Shown: positions 42,763-53,325 of the stretch, piece after piece
Layout: each line of letters begins with the position of its first letter
Numbering within the stretch: position 1 is the first letter of the stretch
From: Plotosus lineatus
Taxonomy: Eukaryota; Chordata; Actinopteri; Siluriformes; Plotosidae
Reading direction: 5' to 3'
Assembly (NCBI GenBank): GCA_024760905.1
Contig: CM045729.1
Location: forward strand, 79,740,050-79,804,049
DNA length: 64,000 nucleotides
The notes under the pieces: generated by a model
Database searches by the model: none
Told to the model about the DNA's origin: nothing
Seen by the model: only the letters and a program-made list of their open reading frames with translations
Program-made: the position numbers and the translations under genes

Positions 42763-44171
42763 TCATCAGCTCTTCAAAGTACTCTTTCCATCTTCCCAGC
42801 ACACTTCTGTCATCAGTCAATACATTTCCCTCTCTGTCCTTTATCAATCTAACTTGCTGCATGCCCTTCCCATCTCTAGCTCTCTGCTGTGCCAACCTGT
42901 ATAGATCATTTTCTCCCTCCTGACTGTCCAACCTATCATAAGCCCTCTGTTTGGCCTTAGCCACTGCTACTTTTGCCTTACGCTGTGTCTCCCTGTAATC
43001 CTGTTTACTCTCTTCGGTCCTCTCAATGTCCCACTTCTTCTTAGCTAACCTCCTCCTTTGTCCACACTCCCGCACTTCCTCATTCCACCACCCAGTCTCC
43101 TTATCGACTTTCCTTCCAGAGGACACACCAAGTACTCTCCTACCTGTCTCCCTGATCACATTAGCTGTGGTTGTCCAGTCATCTGGAAACACTTCCTGAC
43201 CACACGAAGCCTGTTTCAACTCCTCCTTGAAGACAACACAACCCTCTTCCTTTTTCAACTTTCACCACTTTGTTTTCTGCTAAGTCTCTGCCTTCTTCCC
43301 CTTCCTCACCATCAGCTTCATCCTGCACACCACCATCCTCTGCTGTTTGGCAACACTCTCACCCACTACTACTTTGCAGTCACTGACTTCCTTCAAATTA
43401 CATCGCCTACACAAGATGTAGTCTACCTGTGTGCTCCTACCTCCGCTTTCATAAGTCACCCTATGCACCTGTTTCTTCTTGAAGAAAGTATTCACCACAG
43501 CCATTTCCATACTTTTTGTAAAATCGGTCAACATCTGTCCTTCTGTGTTCCTGTCCTGAATACCAAACCTGCCCATCACTTCCTCGTTCCCTCTGTTGCC
43601 TGCACCAACATGTCCATTGAAGTCTGCCCCAATGACCACTCTTTCACCTCTGGGGGTACTCTGCATCACTTCATCTAACTCACTGCAGAATCTCTCCTTC
43701 TCTTCTAGCTCACATCCTGCCTATGGGGCGTAAGCACTAACAACATTGAACATCACTCCCTTCAATTTCTAACTTGAGACTCATCACTCTGTCTGACACT
43801 CTTTTCACTTCTAGAACCTTCCTGACAAACCCCTCCTTCAAGATGACTCCTACTCCATTTCTCTTTCCATCCACACCACGATAAAACAGCTTAAACCCTG
43901 CTCCTAAGCTTTTAGCTTTGCTACCTTTCCACCTGGTCTCCTGAACACACAGTATGTCCACCTTCCTCCTCTGCATCATGTCTGCCAGCTCTCCATCTTT
44001 TCCTTCTATAGTTCCAACATTCAAAGTCTCTACTCTCAGTCCCAGACTCGTGCTTTTCCTCTTCTCTCTCTGCCTACGGACACGCCTCCCACCTCTCCTT
44101 CGACGTCTTCGACCAACAGTAGTCCAATTTCCATCAGCACCCTGTTGGTTGACAGCACTGATGGTGATCAT
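42716..44171 (-). pseudogene. RTE-E N-terminus, endonuclease and linker, frames broken
   Basis: 44,171-43,737: the basic N-terminus, 'VQETRWKGSKAKSLGAG' and 'GVDGKRNGVGVILKEG'. 43,669-43,280: 'GADFNGHVGAG' (GDFNG-type box intact), 'RSTQVDYILCRRC' and 'KQQRMVVCRM' (the usual His of QHRMV is Gln here). 43,258-42,716: the linker with 'GWWNEEVRECGQRRRL'. Frameshifts separate the parts. Confidence 0.92.
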
Positions 44172-44379
44172 TGTTTACCCGGGCCTCGACCGATCCAGTG
44201 AGTTTAGTCTTTCTGGTTTAAATTTTGTATTTTGACAAAAGTTTTACGCCGGATGCCCTTCCTGTCGCAACCCTCTGCATTTCGCTGGGCTTGGGACCGG
44301 CATAAGGGGGAGAGACACTGGTTAGTGCCCCCCCCACCCCCCACCCCGCTTCATGGCTGCAATAAACTATGAACCATAT

Positions 44380-44504
44380 GATTCAGGGAAAAAACTGAAT
44401 TACTTAATCATTTATCTAGTTACTACTCTAATTAACCCATGACAGCCATCTTCCCATTGTATTGTTTCCCATCCATTTTATGCAATCAGAAAATTTTAAC
44501 AAAC

Positions 44505-44540
<36 letters not shown>

Positions 44541-44759
44541 AACATTCTGCAACATGGAAATAATTTGTGTCAAAAGGATCCTTTCCTCATTATCGAACCT
44601 ATTGTCATGTCTGCTTTTTTAATTTTTGTGTGACGCTGAGTAAATTATGACAAGTGTTTTATCTGAAGAATCCTCACCCGTACGTGTTTATTGTTTCCTA
44701 ATAAATGTTTGTTTTACTTCTTTTAACTAAGGATGTTCTTCCCTTGTTCATACCCTTGT

Positions 44760-44796
<37 letters not shown>

Positions 44797-45190
44797 AGAA
44801 TTTTCCAAGGGGTGAATATACTACAGAATAATCTGAGGGCATTTTCCAGTGATATCCACTATGTTGCACGTAAATAACTATTTTATTATGTACTACTGAC
44901 AAAACTTCCAAACTAAAACATGTCAATGTTTGTTTAACATTTTTAACATTTTTAAAAGACTACATTGGTCACTCTTTATTGTGGCATCTTTTTTAAAAAA
45001 ATATATTTAAGTTTCAATGCTCTTTAGAAAAATTCAAAGGCTGTATTTTCAATTTATTTTGTACAGCAGTTTGTTGAATTTCAAGGATTTCAGAATTAGT
45101 GATTGTGGCAAACTTTACGTTTTTGCCTGTTTTTTTCATTCAGTTATTATCCTGAGTTTTTGTAATGTTGAATATCCATTAGTATACAGT
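44380..45190. other. unassigned sequence with two (GT)n tracts
   Basis: (GT)n at 44,511-44,539 and 44,763-44,795. No element or gene recognised. Confidence 0.45.
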
Positions 45191-45192
45191 AT

Positions 45193-45390
45193 ACTGGTGG
45201 TAGGGTGCTGGATGACTGGGGTTCAATCCCACTATCAGTGGGTTATCACTGCTGATCTTCCCCAGTGCAATTGACTGGGTTATCAAAGGCCGGCCATGTC
45301 TGTCACTGTCAATGGAGTGAGGCATGTAAAAGAACCGGGTAAACAGTAGGCTATTGGGTTGCCATCAGCATGTTTCTGCCCTGTGATGGT
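45193..45390 (+). repeat. SINE head and body, tail lost
   Basis: Plus orientation. Head 'GGTAGGGTGCTGGATGACTG' with 'GGGGTTCAATCCC' (B box), body 'AAAGGCCGGCCATGTCTGTC' and 'CATCAGCATGTTTCTGCCC', ending at 'TGTGATGGTC'. Confidence 0.75.
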
Positions 45391-45866
45391 CTTACTTAGC
45401 GTAGTCTGTCATTCCCTCAACACCAAACAATTTTCCTGCTGATTTGGCAGTCGAACCGGTGATGTTTCAGGCCTAGAGTCTCTTCTCTTGCCAATAGGCT
45501 ACGACTAATTTCACATCAATTTATGCCTGAATAAAGAGATACTTTGAGTTATTAAAACATTTTTGATGGCAAAGCAGCAAGATTCCATAAGCTAGAGATT
45601 TTTATACATAGTGACTTTATGTCTGAAAACTTTATTGATTTGTATAGAGACCCTTGTTATGCATGTCTGTAAATTCGCCTGTGTAAAAGTGTGCCATGGT
45701 ATAAAGTATTTTCTATTAAAAAATGTATTAAACTCTGTAAAGTTTTCACTCAAAGCATTCAGCACAGTTGTGTAGTGCTTAAAGTATAATCGTGTTACCT
45801 TTTAGCTTTATGAAAAGACGGCAGTCAAGTGAAAAGCAGAATTATTAAAGACATGAGAGACATTAT
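45391..45866. other. unassigned sequence
   Basis: Nothing recognised; AT-rich. Confidence 0.4.
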
Positions 45867-45867
45867 C

Positions 45868-47470
45868 ATAGTTAGGCATCATCATCATCATCATCATCAT
45901 CCAGGGTCAGGTCGCGGGGGCAGTAGTGATGTCCAGACATCCCTCTCCCAGCCACTTCCTCCAGCTCTTCCTGAGGGCATTCCCCATCTGAGAGACATAA
46001 TCCCTCTGGCATATTCTAGATCAAACCCAGGGTCTCTTTCTGGTTGGACATACCCGAAACACTACATCAGGGAGGCCTTCGGGAGGCATTCTAACCAGCT
46101 GCCCGAGCCACCTCAACTGGCTCCTCTCAATGCAGAGAAGCATGGCTGAGCTTCTCAACTTATCTCTAAGGGAGAGCGTCACCACCCTGTGAAGGAAGCT
46201 CATTTCAGCCGCTTGTATCCGCAATCTTGTTCTTTCTGTCACTACCCAAAGCTTGTGACCAAAGATGAAGGTTGGAACGTAGATCAACTGGTAAATCAAT
46301 AGCTTTGCCTTGCGGTTAAATTCCCTCTTAACCGCAACAGACTGGTACAGGCTCCGTTTTAAAGTAGTCTGCAGCGATCCACCAGTCAATCTATCGCCTC
46401 ATCCTTCCCTCACTCGTGAACAAGATCCCAAGATACTTAAACTCCTCCACTTGGGGCAGGACCTGATTCTCAACCTATCCACTTCGCATTTGGCTGTGAA
46501 TCGCTCCAATGAGAGCTGAAGGTCCTGGATTGATGAAGCAAAAAACCAAACCAAAACCAAAAAGCAGAGACGAGATCTTATGGCCACCAAGACAGAACCC
46601 ATCAATGCCTCAGCTGCAGTAAGAAATTCTGTCCATAAAAAATGATGAATAGAATCGGTGACAAAGGACAGCCTTGGTTGACTCCAACTCTCACAATAAA
46701 ACAAATTCGACCAATGCGGACCAAGCTCTGGCTTTGGTGATACAGAGACCGAATGGCCCATAGCAAAGGGTCCAGTACGCCACACTCCAGGAGCATGTCC
46801 CACAAGATATCCTGAGGGACACGATCGAAAACCTTCTCTAAATTCATAAAACACATGTGGACAGATTGAGCCAACACCCATCGCCCCCTTCAGGATCCTG
46901 TAGAGCGTAGAGAGATGGTCGAGAGTGCCGCAGCCAGGACGAAAACCACATTGTTCTTCCTGAATCCAAAATTCAACCATTGGTCAGCTCCTCCTCTTCA
47001 GTACCACTGCATAGACTTTCCTGGATAGGCTGAGGAGTGTAACACCATGGTAATTGGAACACACTTTCTGGTTCCCCTTTTTAAAATGGAGGACTATCAT
47101 GCTGGTTTCCCAATCCAGAGGTACAGCCCCCAATGTCCATGTGTCAAGCAAGACAGTCCTACAACATCTAGAGCCATGAGACATTCAGGGCAGATCTCAT
47201 CCACCCCTGGAGCCTGACCACCGAGGAGCTTTTTGACTAACTTGGTGACCTCAGTTCCAGTAATGGGTGAACCCTCACCCAAACTCCCAGGATCTATCAC
47301 CTCCACAGAGGTGGGATTGAGGTGATATTTCTTCCAGTTAATCACAGCATCGCCAGTCAAGGTGAGCAGCTCTCCACTTCCACTGTAAACAGTATTTGAG
47401 AACTGCTTCACCCTCATGAGATGTCAGATGGTGGCCCAGAACCTTTTTGAGGTTCAGCCTACTTCTACTA
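45868..47470 (-). mobile_element. Rex3 LINE, 1.6-kb 5'-truncated copy
   Basis: The (ATC)n at 45,868-45,900 is the reversed (GAT)n tail. The element extends to about 47,470, where RT fingers sequence fades. The segment 'CGGTGACAAAGGACAGCC' (46,655-46,672) matches the conserved RT stretch used to recognise Rex3. It is truncated before the endonuclease, as most Rex3 copies are. Confidence 0.88.
46021..47417 (-). pseudogene. Rex3 reverse transcriptase, catalytic box destroyed
   Basis: In order: 47,417-47,097 fingers ('LLGGQAPGVDEICPE'), 47,184-46,984 'LDWETSMIVLHFKKGNQ' and 'CSNYHGVTLLSL', and 46,980-46,890 'EEQCGFRPGCGTLDHL'. 46,877-46,602 holds motif A 'CFMNLEKVFDRVP' (D to N) and motif B 'GVNQGCPLSPILF'. 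The expected FADD motif near 46,545-46,570 is replaced by T/G-rich repeats giving 'FLVLVWFF' before 'ASSIQDLQLSLERF'. The thumb and C-terminus are in 46,389-46,021 ('VAVKREFNRKAKLL', 'RWLGQLVRMPPEGLP'). Confidence 0.88.
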
Positions 47471-47546
47471 TACCTACTTAAAACAGAAAGTAAAGCGATA
47501 ACATAAAAAGTAATCACAAAAAGTGCACTTCAACAAAATATCATTG

Positions 47547-47586
<40 letters not shown>

Positions 47587-48061
47587 TAAAAGTACACACT
47601 ATACAAAGGTCTCAGAATGCTGCAGGTCTGAAAATGTCACAGTCACTTGTTGGGTAGCTCTTCAGTGTAGACATGTTTATTTCAGGCCACTAAAATAGTA
47701 ACCGAGGAAGAATATTAAAATAAATAACTGCAATCTAATTCTCAACATATTAATTTATACATTTCTAAATAAGGATGAAATTAAGCTGTGAGCTTTAAAC
47801 GAGGCTGTCTGGATATTTGTAAGTAGAACCATAAGATTACAAGAAATTAAGATAGTCAGGAATACCCATCAGTCAGTCTTTAAGTTAAAATCAAATTGGC
47901 AGATCTATGCACAAGCGTGAATGTTCAGTATGTCGGTAAGTGCATGATAATGGTGTGCCAATGGTCCATGTATATAACTTATAATAATTAAACTTTAGGG
48001 TTTTATTAAAATCACTTTTTAACACTGAATTATTTAAGCTAATTGAATGGTAACAATATAA
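47471..48061. other. unassigned sequence with (TA)n
   Basis: (TA)n at 47,550-47,581. No gene or known repeat recognised. Confidence 0.4.
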
Positions 48062-48335
48062 TTTATTCATCTGCCAAACCACTTATGCTCATCCTGACCA
48101 TAACACGGCCAGCACAAACACAGCCATTTACAGTGGCACCTAGGGGCAATTTGAAACAGCCAATTAGTCTTTGGACTATGGAAGAAAACTGGACTACCCG
48201 AGGGAAATAAAACCTCTGAGAGAACATTTCGACACAGAAATTCCCTGGCTGAGCATTGAAATCATGACTTTTTTTGTTGTGAGGCAGACATGCTAAACAT
48301 TAAGCCTCTGTGCCATACTGCAACAATATCAATTC
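48062..48335 (-). repeat. SINE, 'TTTGCATGTTCTCC' body family, diverged
   Basis: 'GGGGCAATTTGAAACAGCC', 'GTCTTTGGACTATGGAAG' and a head remnant 'CTAAACATTAAGCCTCTGTG' on the plus strand. Confidence 0.65.
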
Positions 48336-48424
48336 ACTCACACACTCATTTGCAAACCATTTAATTCCACTAGACATCAGCACTGAGTCAAGGCACTTCC
48401 CAGAGACTGGCTGTGATTCCTGTG

Positions 48425-48712
48425 AGCTTCAAAAAAACCATTATTATTCCTGTCAAAGATGCCTACAGTGACATATTTTAACAACTATCTCCTGCTAGCA
48501 CCGACTCCCATGATGATGAAGTGCTTTGAGCATCTTGTCATGAGACACACCTACTCATTTCTCCCCTCTGCAATAGACAATGATTGTGACAGACCCACCA
48601 CTCATACTTCTTATAGACCATTTGCTCAGGCAGAAGGTTACAAAATATCAAGTCACACTGCAAGGTTCTTCATTAGTTTCATCCCTCAAGCTGTCAGAGC
48701 CCTGAACACGTA
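48425..48712 (+). mobile_element. L2/Rex1-like LINE remnant, internally deleted
   Basis: Plus strand. 'KTIIIPVK' (about 48,428-48,455) is followed by 'NYLLLAPTPMMMKCFEHLVM', matching the RT fingers motif 'DYRPVALTPxxMKCFERLV' of L2/Rex1-type LINEs. It then jumps to 'ARFFISFIPQAVRALN' (48,660-48,710), the extreme C-terminal motif of the same protein type. The catalytic centre is missing. It is flanked by SINE pieces at 48,335-48,424 and 48,720-48,895. Confidence 0.65.
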
Positions 48713-48719
48713 CACCTTA

Positions 48720-48895
48720 AGGCAATTTGGAACAGTCAGTTGGTCTAATGTGCTCTCTTTGGACTGCTGGGAGAAACCCACATGAGCATGGGGAGAACAT
48801 GCTCCACACAGAAATGCCTGAACCCATGGCTCAAAACCAGGGCTTTCTTGAAGTTAGACAGGCATGCTGTGCACTATGCCAATGTGCTGCCGAGT
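48720..48895 (-). repeat. SINE body and head fragment
   Basis: 'GGAACAGTCAGTTGGTCTAATG', quoted in part, 'GGGGAGAACATGCTCC' and the head complement 'GTGCACTATGCCAATGTGC'. Its tail piece may be the segment at 48,335-48,420, so the LINE remnant could be an insert in, or a gene conversion with, this SINE. Confidence 0.65.
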
Positions 48896-49169
48896 TATAA
48901 TCCATCATGTTCAGGGCATATATAGCAGTTGGGTTTTTAATTAACTTGTTGTCAAAATAACCTGGAGATATGAACATGCTCTTAAAATAAATAATTCAGC
49001 TGCATGAACATAGACGAGAATCATACAAATGTTAAACACACTTAATTGTGAGAAACCTATCCTTAGAATTAATATATATATACAGTATATAATGTATACA
49101 GTATATAATGCAGCCGTGGGGGGGGCACAAACAAGTGTCCACCCTCAAGCCAGTCGCAAGCCCGGATAA

Positions 49170-50140
49170 ATGCAGAGGGTTGCAACAGAAAGGGCATCCA
49201 GCGTAAAACTTTTGCCAGAAAACAAAATGCAATCCATAAAGACAAATTTCATACTGGATCAGTCGAGGCCCGTGTTAACAACAACCGCCATCAGTTCTGT
49301 TAACCAACAGGGTGCTGGTGGAAATTGGACTACTGGTGGTTGCAGAAGGACAGGTCAAAGAAGGCGAGGTGGGAGGCTTATCCGTAGGCAGAGAGAGAAG
49401 AGGAAAAGCATGAGTCTAGGGCTGAGAGTAGGGACTTTGAATGTTGGAACTATGACAGCAAAAGGTAGAGAGCTGGCTGACATGATACAGAGGAGGAAGA
49501 TGGACATACTGTGTGTTCAGGAGACCAGGTGGAAAGGTAGCAAGTCTAGAAGCTTAGGAGCAGGGTTTAAGCTGTTTTATCATGGTGTGGATGGGAAGAG
49601 AAATGGAGTTGGAGTCATCTTGAAGGAGGGGTTTGTCAGGAATGTTCTAGAAGTGAAAAGAGTGGCAGACAGAGGGATGAGTCTCAAGTTAGAAATTGAA
49701 GGTGTGATGTTCAATGTTGTTAGTGCTAATGCCCCACAGGCGGGATGTGAGCTAGAAGAGAAGGAGATATTCTGGAGTGAGTTAGATGAAGTGATGTAGA
49801 ATACCCCCAGAGGTGAAAGAGTGGTCATTGGTGCAGACTTCAATGAACATGGTGCAGGCAAAAGAGGGGACGAGGAAATGATGGGCAGGTTTGGTATCCA
49901 GGACAGGAACACAGAAGGACAGATGTTGATAGGTTTTTGCAAAAAGGATGGAAATGGCTGTGGTGAATACTTTCTTCCAGAAGAGAGAGGAGCATAGGGT
50001 GACTTATAAAAGTGGAAGTAGGAGCACACAGGTAGACTACATCTTGTGCAGGTGATGGAGCACACAGGTAGACTACATCTTGTGCAGGTGATGTAATTTG
50101 AAGGAAGTCAGTGACTGCAAAGTGGTAATGGTTGAGAGTG
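49170..50140 (+). pseudogene. RTE-F N-terminus and endonuclease
   Basis: The frame 49,170-49,799 (209 codons) carries 'GTLNVGTMTAKGREL', 'CVQETRWKGSKSRSLGAG', 'GVDGKRNGVGVILKEG' and 'VSANAPQAGCELEE' (usual Y to N). It stops at a TAG in place of Gln after 'ELDEVM'. Further parts follow in other frames: 'GADFNEHGAGK' with a small deletion, and 'STQVDYILCR'. Confidence 0.92.
50055..50090 (+). repeat. 36-bp tandem duplication inside RTE-F
   Basis: 'GAGCACACAGGTAGACTACA' + 'TCTTGTGCAGGTGATG' occurs twice in a row (about 50,019-50,054 and 50,055-50,090), in the endonuclease 'STQVDYILC' codons. No other copy has it. Confidence 0.9.
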
Positions 50141-50652
50141 TTGCCAAACAGTATAGGATGGTGGTGTGCAGGATGATGCTGATGGCAAGAAAGGTGAAGA
50201 AGGCAAAGGCAGAGCAGAAGACAAAGTGGTGAAATCTGAAAAAGGAAGCATGCCGTGTTGTCTTCAAGGAGGAGTTGAAACAGGTTTTGGGTGGTCAGGA
50301 AGTGCTTACTGATGACTGGACAACTACAGCTAATGTGATCAGGGAGACAGGTCGGAGAGTACTTGGCGTGACTTGTAAGTAGGGAGAAAATGATTTATTC
50401 AGGTTGTCACAGCAGAGAAATAGAGATGGGAAGGACCTGCAGCATGTTAGAGTGATTAAGGACAGAGAGGGAAATGTATTGACCGATGACAGAAATGTGC
50501 CGGGAAGATGGAAACAGTACTTTGAAGAGCTGATGAATGAGGAAAGTGAGAAAGAAAAAAAGAGTAGAAGGGGTGACTGTTGAGGACCAGGAAGGAGCAA
50601 AGATTAGTGAGGGTGAAGTTAGGAGGGCATTGAAGAGGATGATTACATACCG

Positions 50653-51703
50653 GTGGAGGTATGGAAGTGTCTAGGAGAGGTAGCAGTAGATTTTCTGACA
50701 AAAATATTCAACAAGGTCTTAGAGAGTGACAGGATGCCAGAGGAATGGAGGAGAAGTGTGCTGGTGCCCATTTTTAAGAACAAGGGAGACGTGCAGAGTT
50801 GTGGCAACTACAAAGGGATAAAGTTGATGAGCCATACGATGAAGTTATGGGAAAGAATAGTGGAAGCTAGACTAAGGGCAGAGGTCAGCACTTGTGAGCA
50901 ACAGTTTGGTTTCATGCCAAGAAATAGCACCACAGATGCAGTGTTACCTTTGAGGATGTTAATAGAGAAGTACAAAGAAGGTCAGAAGGAGCTGCATTGT
51001 GCCTTTGTGGATCTGGAGAAAGCATATTACAGGGTGCCAAGAGAGGAAGTGTGGTATTGCATGAGGAAGTCTGGAGTGGCAGAGAAGTATGTTAGAGTGA
51101 TGCAGGACATGTTTGAGAGATGTAAGACAGTGATGAAGTGTGCTGTCGGTGTGACAGAAGAGTTCAAGGTGGAGGTGGGACTGCATCAAGGATCAGCTCT
51201 GGGCCCCTTCTTGTTTGCTATGGTGATGGACAGGCTGACAGACGAGGTTAGACAAGAATCTCCATGGACCATGATGTTTGCAGATGACATTGTGATCTGT
51301 AGTGAGAACAGGGAACAAGTGCAGGAAAATCTAGAAAGGCGGAGGTATGCCCTGGAAAGGAAAGGAATGAAGGTTAGCCTCAGTAAAACAGAATGTGTAT
51401 GATCGACAAGGACCCAAGAGGAACGATGAGGTTACCGGGAGCAGAGATAAAGAAGGTGGAGGATTTTAAGTGCTTAGGCTCAACAATCCAGAGCAATGGA
51501 GAGTGTGGAAAAGAGGTGAAGAAGCATGTGCAGGCAGGTTGGAGAAAAGTATCGGCAAGAATGAAAGGAAGTGTGTACAAGACGGTGATGAGGCCAGCAA
51601 TGTTGGATGGTTTAGAAACAATGTCCCTGGGGAAAAGACAGGAGGCAGAGCTGGAGGTAGCAGAGATGAAAATGTTGAGGTTGTCTTTGGGAGTAAGGAG
51701 GAT
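50653..51703 (+). pseudogene. RTE-F reverse transcriptase (249 open codons) and thumb
   Basis: The frame 50,653-51,402 is the longest palm-containing frame: 'PVEVWKCLGEV', 'NKGDVQSCGNYKGIKLMS', 'FGFMPRNSTTDAVLPLRM', motif A '[12 protein letters not shown]' (second D to Y), motif B 'HQGSALGPFLF' (S to G), motif C '[12 protein letters not shown]'. A frameshift at about 51,395 leads to 'GAEIKKVEDFKCLGSTIQSN' and the thumb. It is then cut by the inverted insert and resumes at 52,037. Confidence 0.93.
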
Positions 51704-52026
51704 CTTCTTCTTCTTTTCCTTTCGGCTGTTCCCTTCAGGGGTCGCCACAGCAAATGATCTGCCTCCATCTCTCCCTATCCTCTGCATCTTCTACTCTTAC
51801 TCCAACGACCTTCATGTCCGCCTTCACTGCATCCATAAATCTTCTCTTTGGTCTTCCTCTGGGCCTTTTGCCTGGTAGTTCCAACCTCAGCATCCTATGA
51901 CCAATATACTCATTATCCCTCCTCTGAACATGTCCAAACCATCTCAATCTAGCCTCTCTGACTTTGTCTCCAAAACATCTAACATGTGCTGTCCCTCTGA
52001 TGTACTCATTTCTGATCCTATCCATA
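51704..52026 (-). mobile_element. 5'-truncated RTE inserted inverted in RTE-F, 12-bp TSD
   Basis: 323 bp of RTE 3' end in the opposite orientation. AGTAAGGAGGAT at 51,692-51,703 and 52,027-52,038 is the target-site duplication. The open frame 52,025-51,735 encodes the last 96 residues ('MDRIRNEYIRGTAHVRCFG' to CGDP) without a stop, so this insertion is young or has had little decay. It contains no promoter region. Confidence 0.95.
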
Positions 52027-52036
52027 AGTAAGGAGG

Positions 52037-52327
52037 ATGGATAGGATTAGGAATGAGTACATCAGAGGGACAGCACATGTTAGACGTTTTGGAGACAAAG
52101 TCAGAGAGCCTGGATTGAGATGGTTTGGACATGTACAGAGGAGGGATAGTGAGTATATTGATAGTAGGATGCTGAGGTTGGATCTACCAGGCAGAAGGCC
52201 GAGAGGAAGACCAAAGAGAAGATTTATGGATGTGGTGAAGGAAGACATGAAGGTAGTTGGAGTAAGAGTAGAAGATACAGAGGATAGGGTGAGATGGAGG
52301 CGGATGGTTTGCTGTGGCGACCCCTGA
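52037..52327 (+). pseudogene. RTE-F C-terminal 96 codons, open
   Basis: Resumes at 'MDRIRNEYIRGTAHVRRFGD' and ends CGDP. It is a near-mirror of the inverted insert next to it, forming a 290-bp inverted repeat with only 12 bp between the copies. Differences between the two arms include 'REPGLRWFG' versus 'REARLRWFG'. Confidence 0.93.
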
Positions 52328-52396
52328 AGGGAAAAGACAAAAGGAAAAGAAGAAATATATATATATATACACACACACACCTATCACCCAGTTTTT

Positions 52397-52845
52397 ACTC
52401 ATTCATTTTCTGTAGCCACATAATCCTAATTAAGATAGGCTGGCACCCATCCCAGCCGAGGGCAGAGTATACTCTGAACACCCATAGTCATGGCAGGGCA
52501 GAAACACCGATGCTGATAGCTCTGCGATGGCTATGGGTGTCCAGGGTGTACAGGGTGTACTCTGCCCTCGGCTGGGATGGGTGCCAGCCGAGGACAGAGT
52601 ACATTCTGGACATCCATAGCCATCACAGAGCAGAAGCACCAATGCTGATGGCTATGCAGTAACTCTTGTCCAAAGTCAGCAATGGTTCTTCTACATGAAC
52701 CTCATACCATAGAAAGTGAGAGACATGGCTGACCTTTAGTGACCCAGTGAGCTGCACTGGAGAAACAGTGATAACCCATTGAGAGTGGTGCTTGAACCCC
52801 CAACCTTGGGATTAGTGATCCAGCACCTTTACCACACTGCCCTAT
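52397..52845 (-). repeat. SINE with ATGA-type tail and internal duplication
   Basis: The tail starts at 52,397. Segments of the tail ('GGCAGAGTATACTCTGAAC', 'GGTGTACTCTGCCC', 'GGACAGAGTACATTCTGG') occur three times, once inverted, between 52,445 and 52,630. After that body and head ('TTGAACCCCCAACCTTGGG') follow normally to 52,845. Confidence 0.8.
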
Positions 52846-52900
52846 CCAGTTTTTAAAAACATTTTAATGATTTATTAAAGAAAAGTCTAAAATTTTTTCT

Positions 52901-53150
52901 CCTTTTTCGGCTTTTTTCCCATTCTCAACAGTCGCCTCAGCGAATCATCTGATTCGCACATTTGATTTGGCATGGGTTTTTATGTCGGATGACCTTCCTA
53001 TCACAACCCTTTAGCAAGGGACAGAAACACGCTGATGGCTTTGCAGCCAACTCTTTATGAAAGTCAGCAATGGTTATTTTACATGCCTCTCACCATAGAC
53101 AGTGAGAGACATGGCCCGTCTTTGATAACCCAGTTAGCTGAACTGGGAGC
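52901..53150 (-). repeat. SINE with RTE-type tail, head missing
   Basis: Tail 'TCGGCTTTTTTCCC', 'GCGAATCATCTGATTCGC', 'GGATGACCTTCCTATC'; body ends at 'GTTAGCTGAACTGGGAG'. Confidence 0.85.
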
Positions 53151-53224
53151 ATAGAAAAGGCTAAAACTAAATTTAAAAAATAAAATAAAAATAAGGCTGA
53201 AAAAAGTCACATAGAATGACTATG

Positions 53225-53325
53225 TTTTGCCCGCCAGTGGATTATCAAACTGTACAGGGTGCACCTTTACTCGAAGTCCTTTTCCCACCACCATAGTGAG
53301 AATTAAGCAGTTAGGTGAAACTCAA
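53225..53325 (+). repeat. SINE tail fragment, diverged
   Basis: 'CGCCAGTGGATTATCAAACTG' region and 'GAGAATTAAGCAGTTAGG'. The similarity to the ATGA-ended tails is weak. Confidence 0.5.

Larger units (their letters stand above)
40466..44363 (-). mobile_element. RTE copy E, full length, 16-bp TSD, with hAT MITE insert
   Basis: AAACTATGAACCATAT occurs at 40,450-40,465 and 44,364-44,379 and is the target-site duplication. The element's 3' end (CTTCTTCTTTTG on plus) is at 40,466 and its 5' end (complement of GCAGCCATGAAGC) at about 44,361. Without the 747-bp MITE and its 8-bp duplication the element is about 3.14 kb, which sets the full length for the family. The protein frames are broken, so it is dead despite intact ends. 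Confidence 0.95.
49109..52352 (+). mobile_element. RTE copy F, both ends present, with an inverted RTE insert
   Basis: The 5' start ATGCAGCCGTGGGG is at about 49,109 and the 3' end at about 52,352 ('AAAGGAAAAGAAGA' then TA). It is interrupted at 51,704-52,026 by a minus-strand RTE tail. It has an internal deletion in the linker near 50,378 and a tandem 36-bp duplication at about 50,019-50,090. Nearly complete otherwise. Confidence 0.93.

Noticed and set aside
45868..45900. (ATC)n as an independent microsatellite
   Set aside because: It is the 3' tail of the minus-strand Rex3 copy; the plus-strand Rex3 in RTE-C ends in the same repeat.
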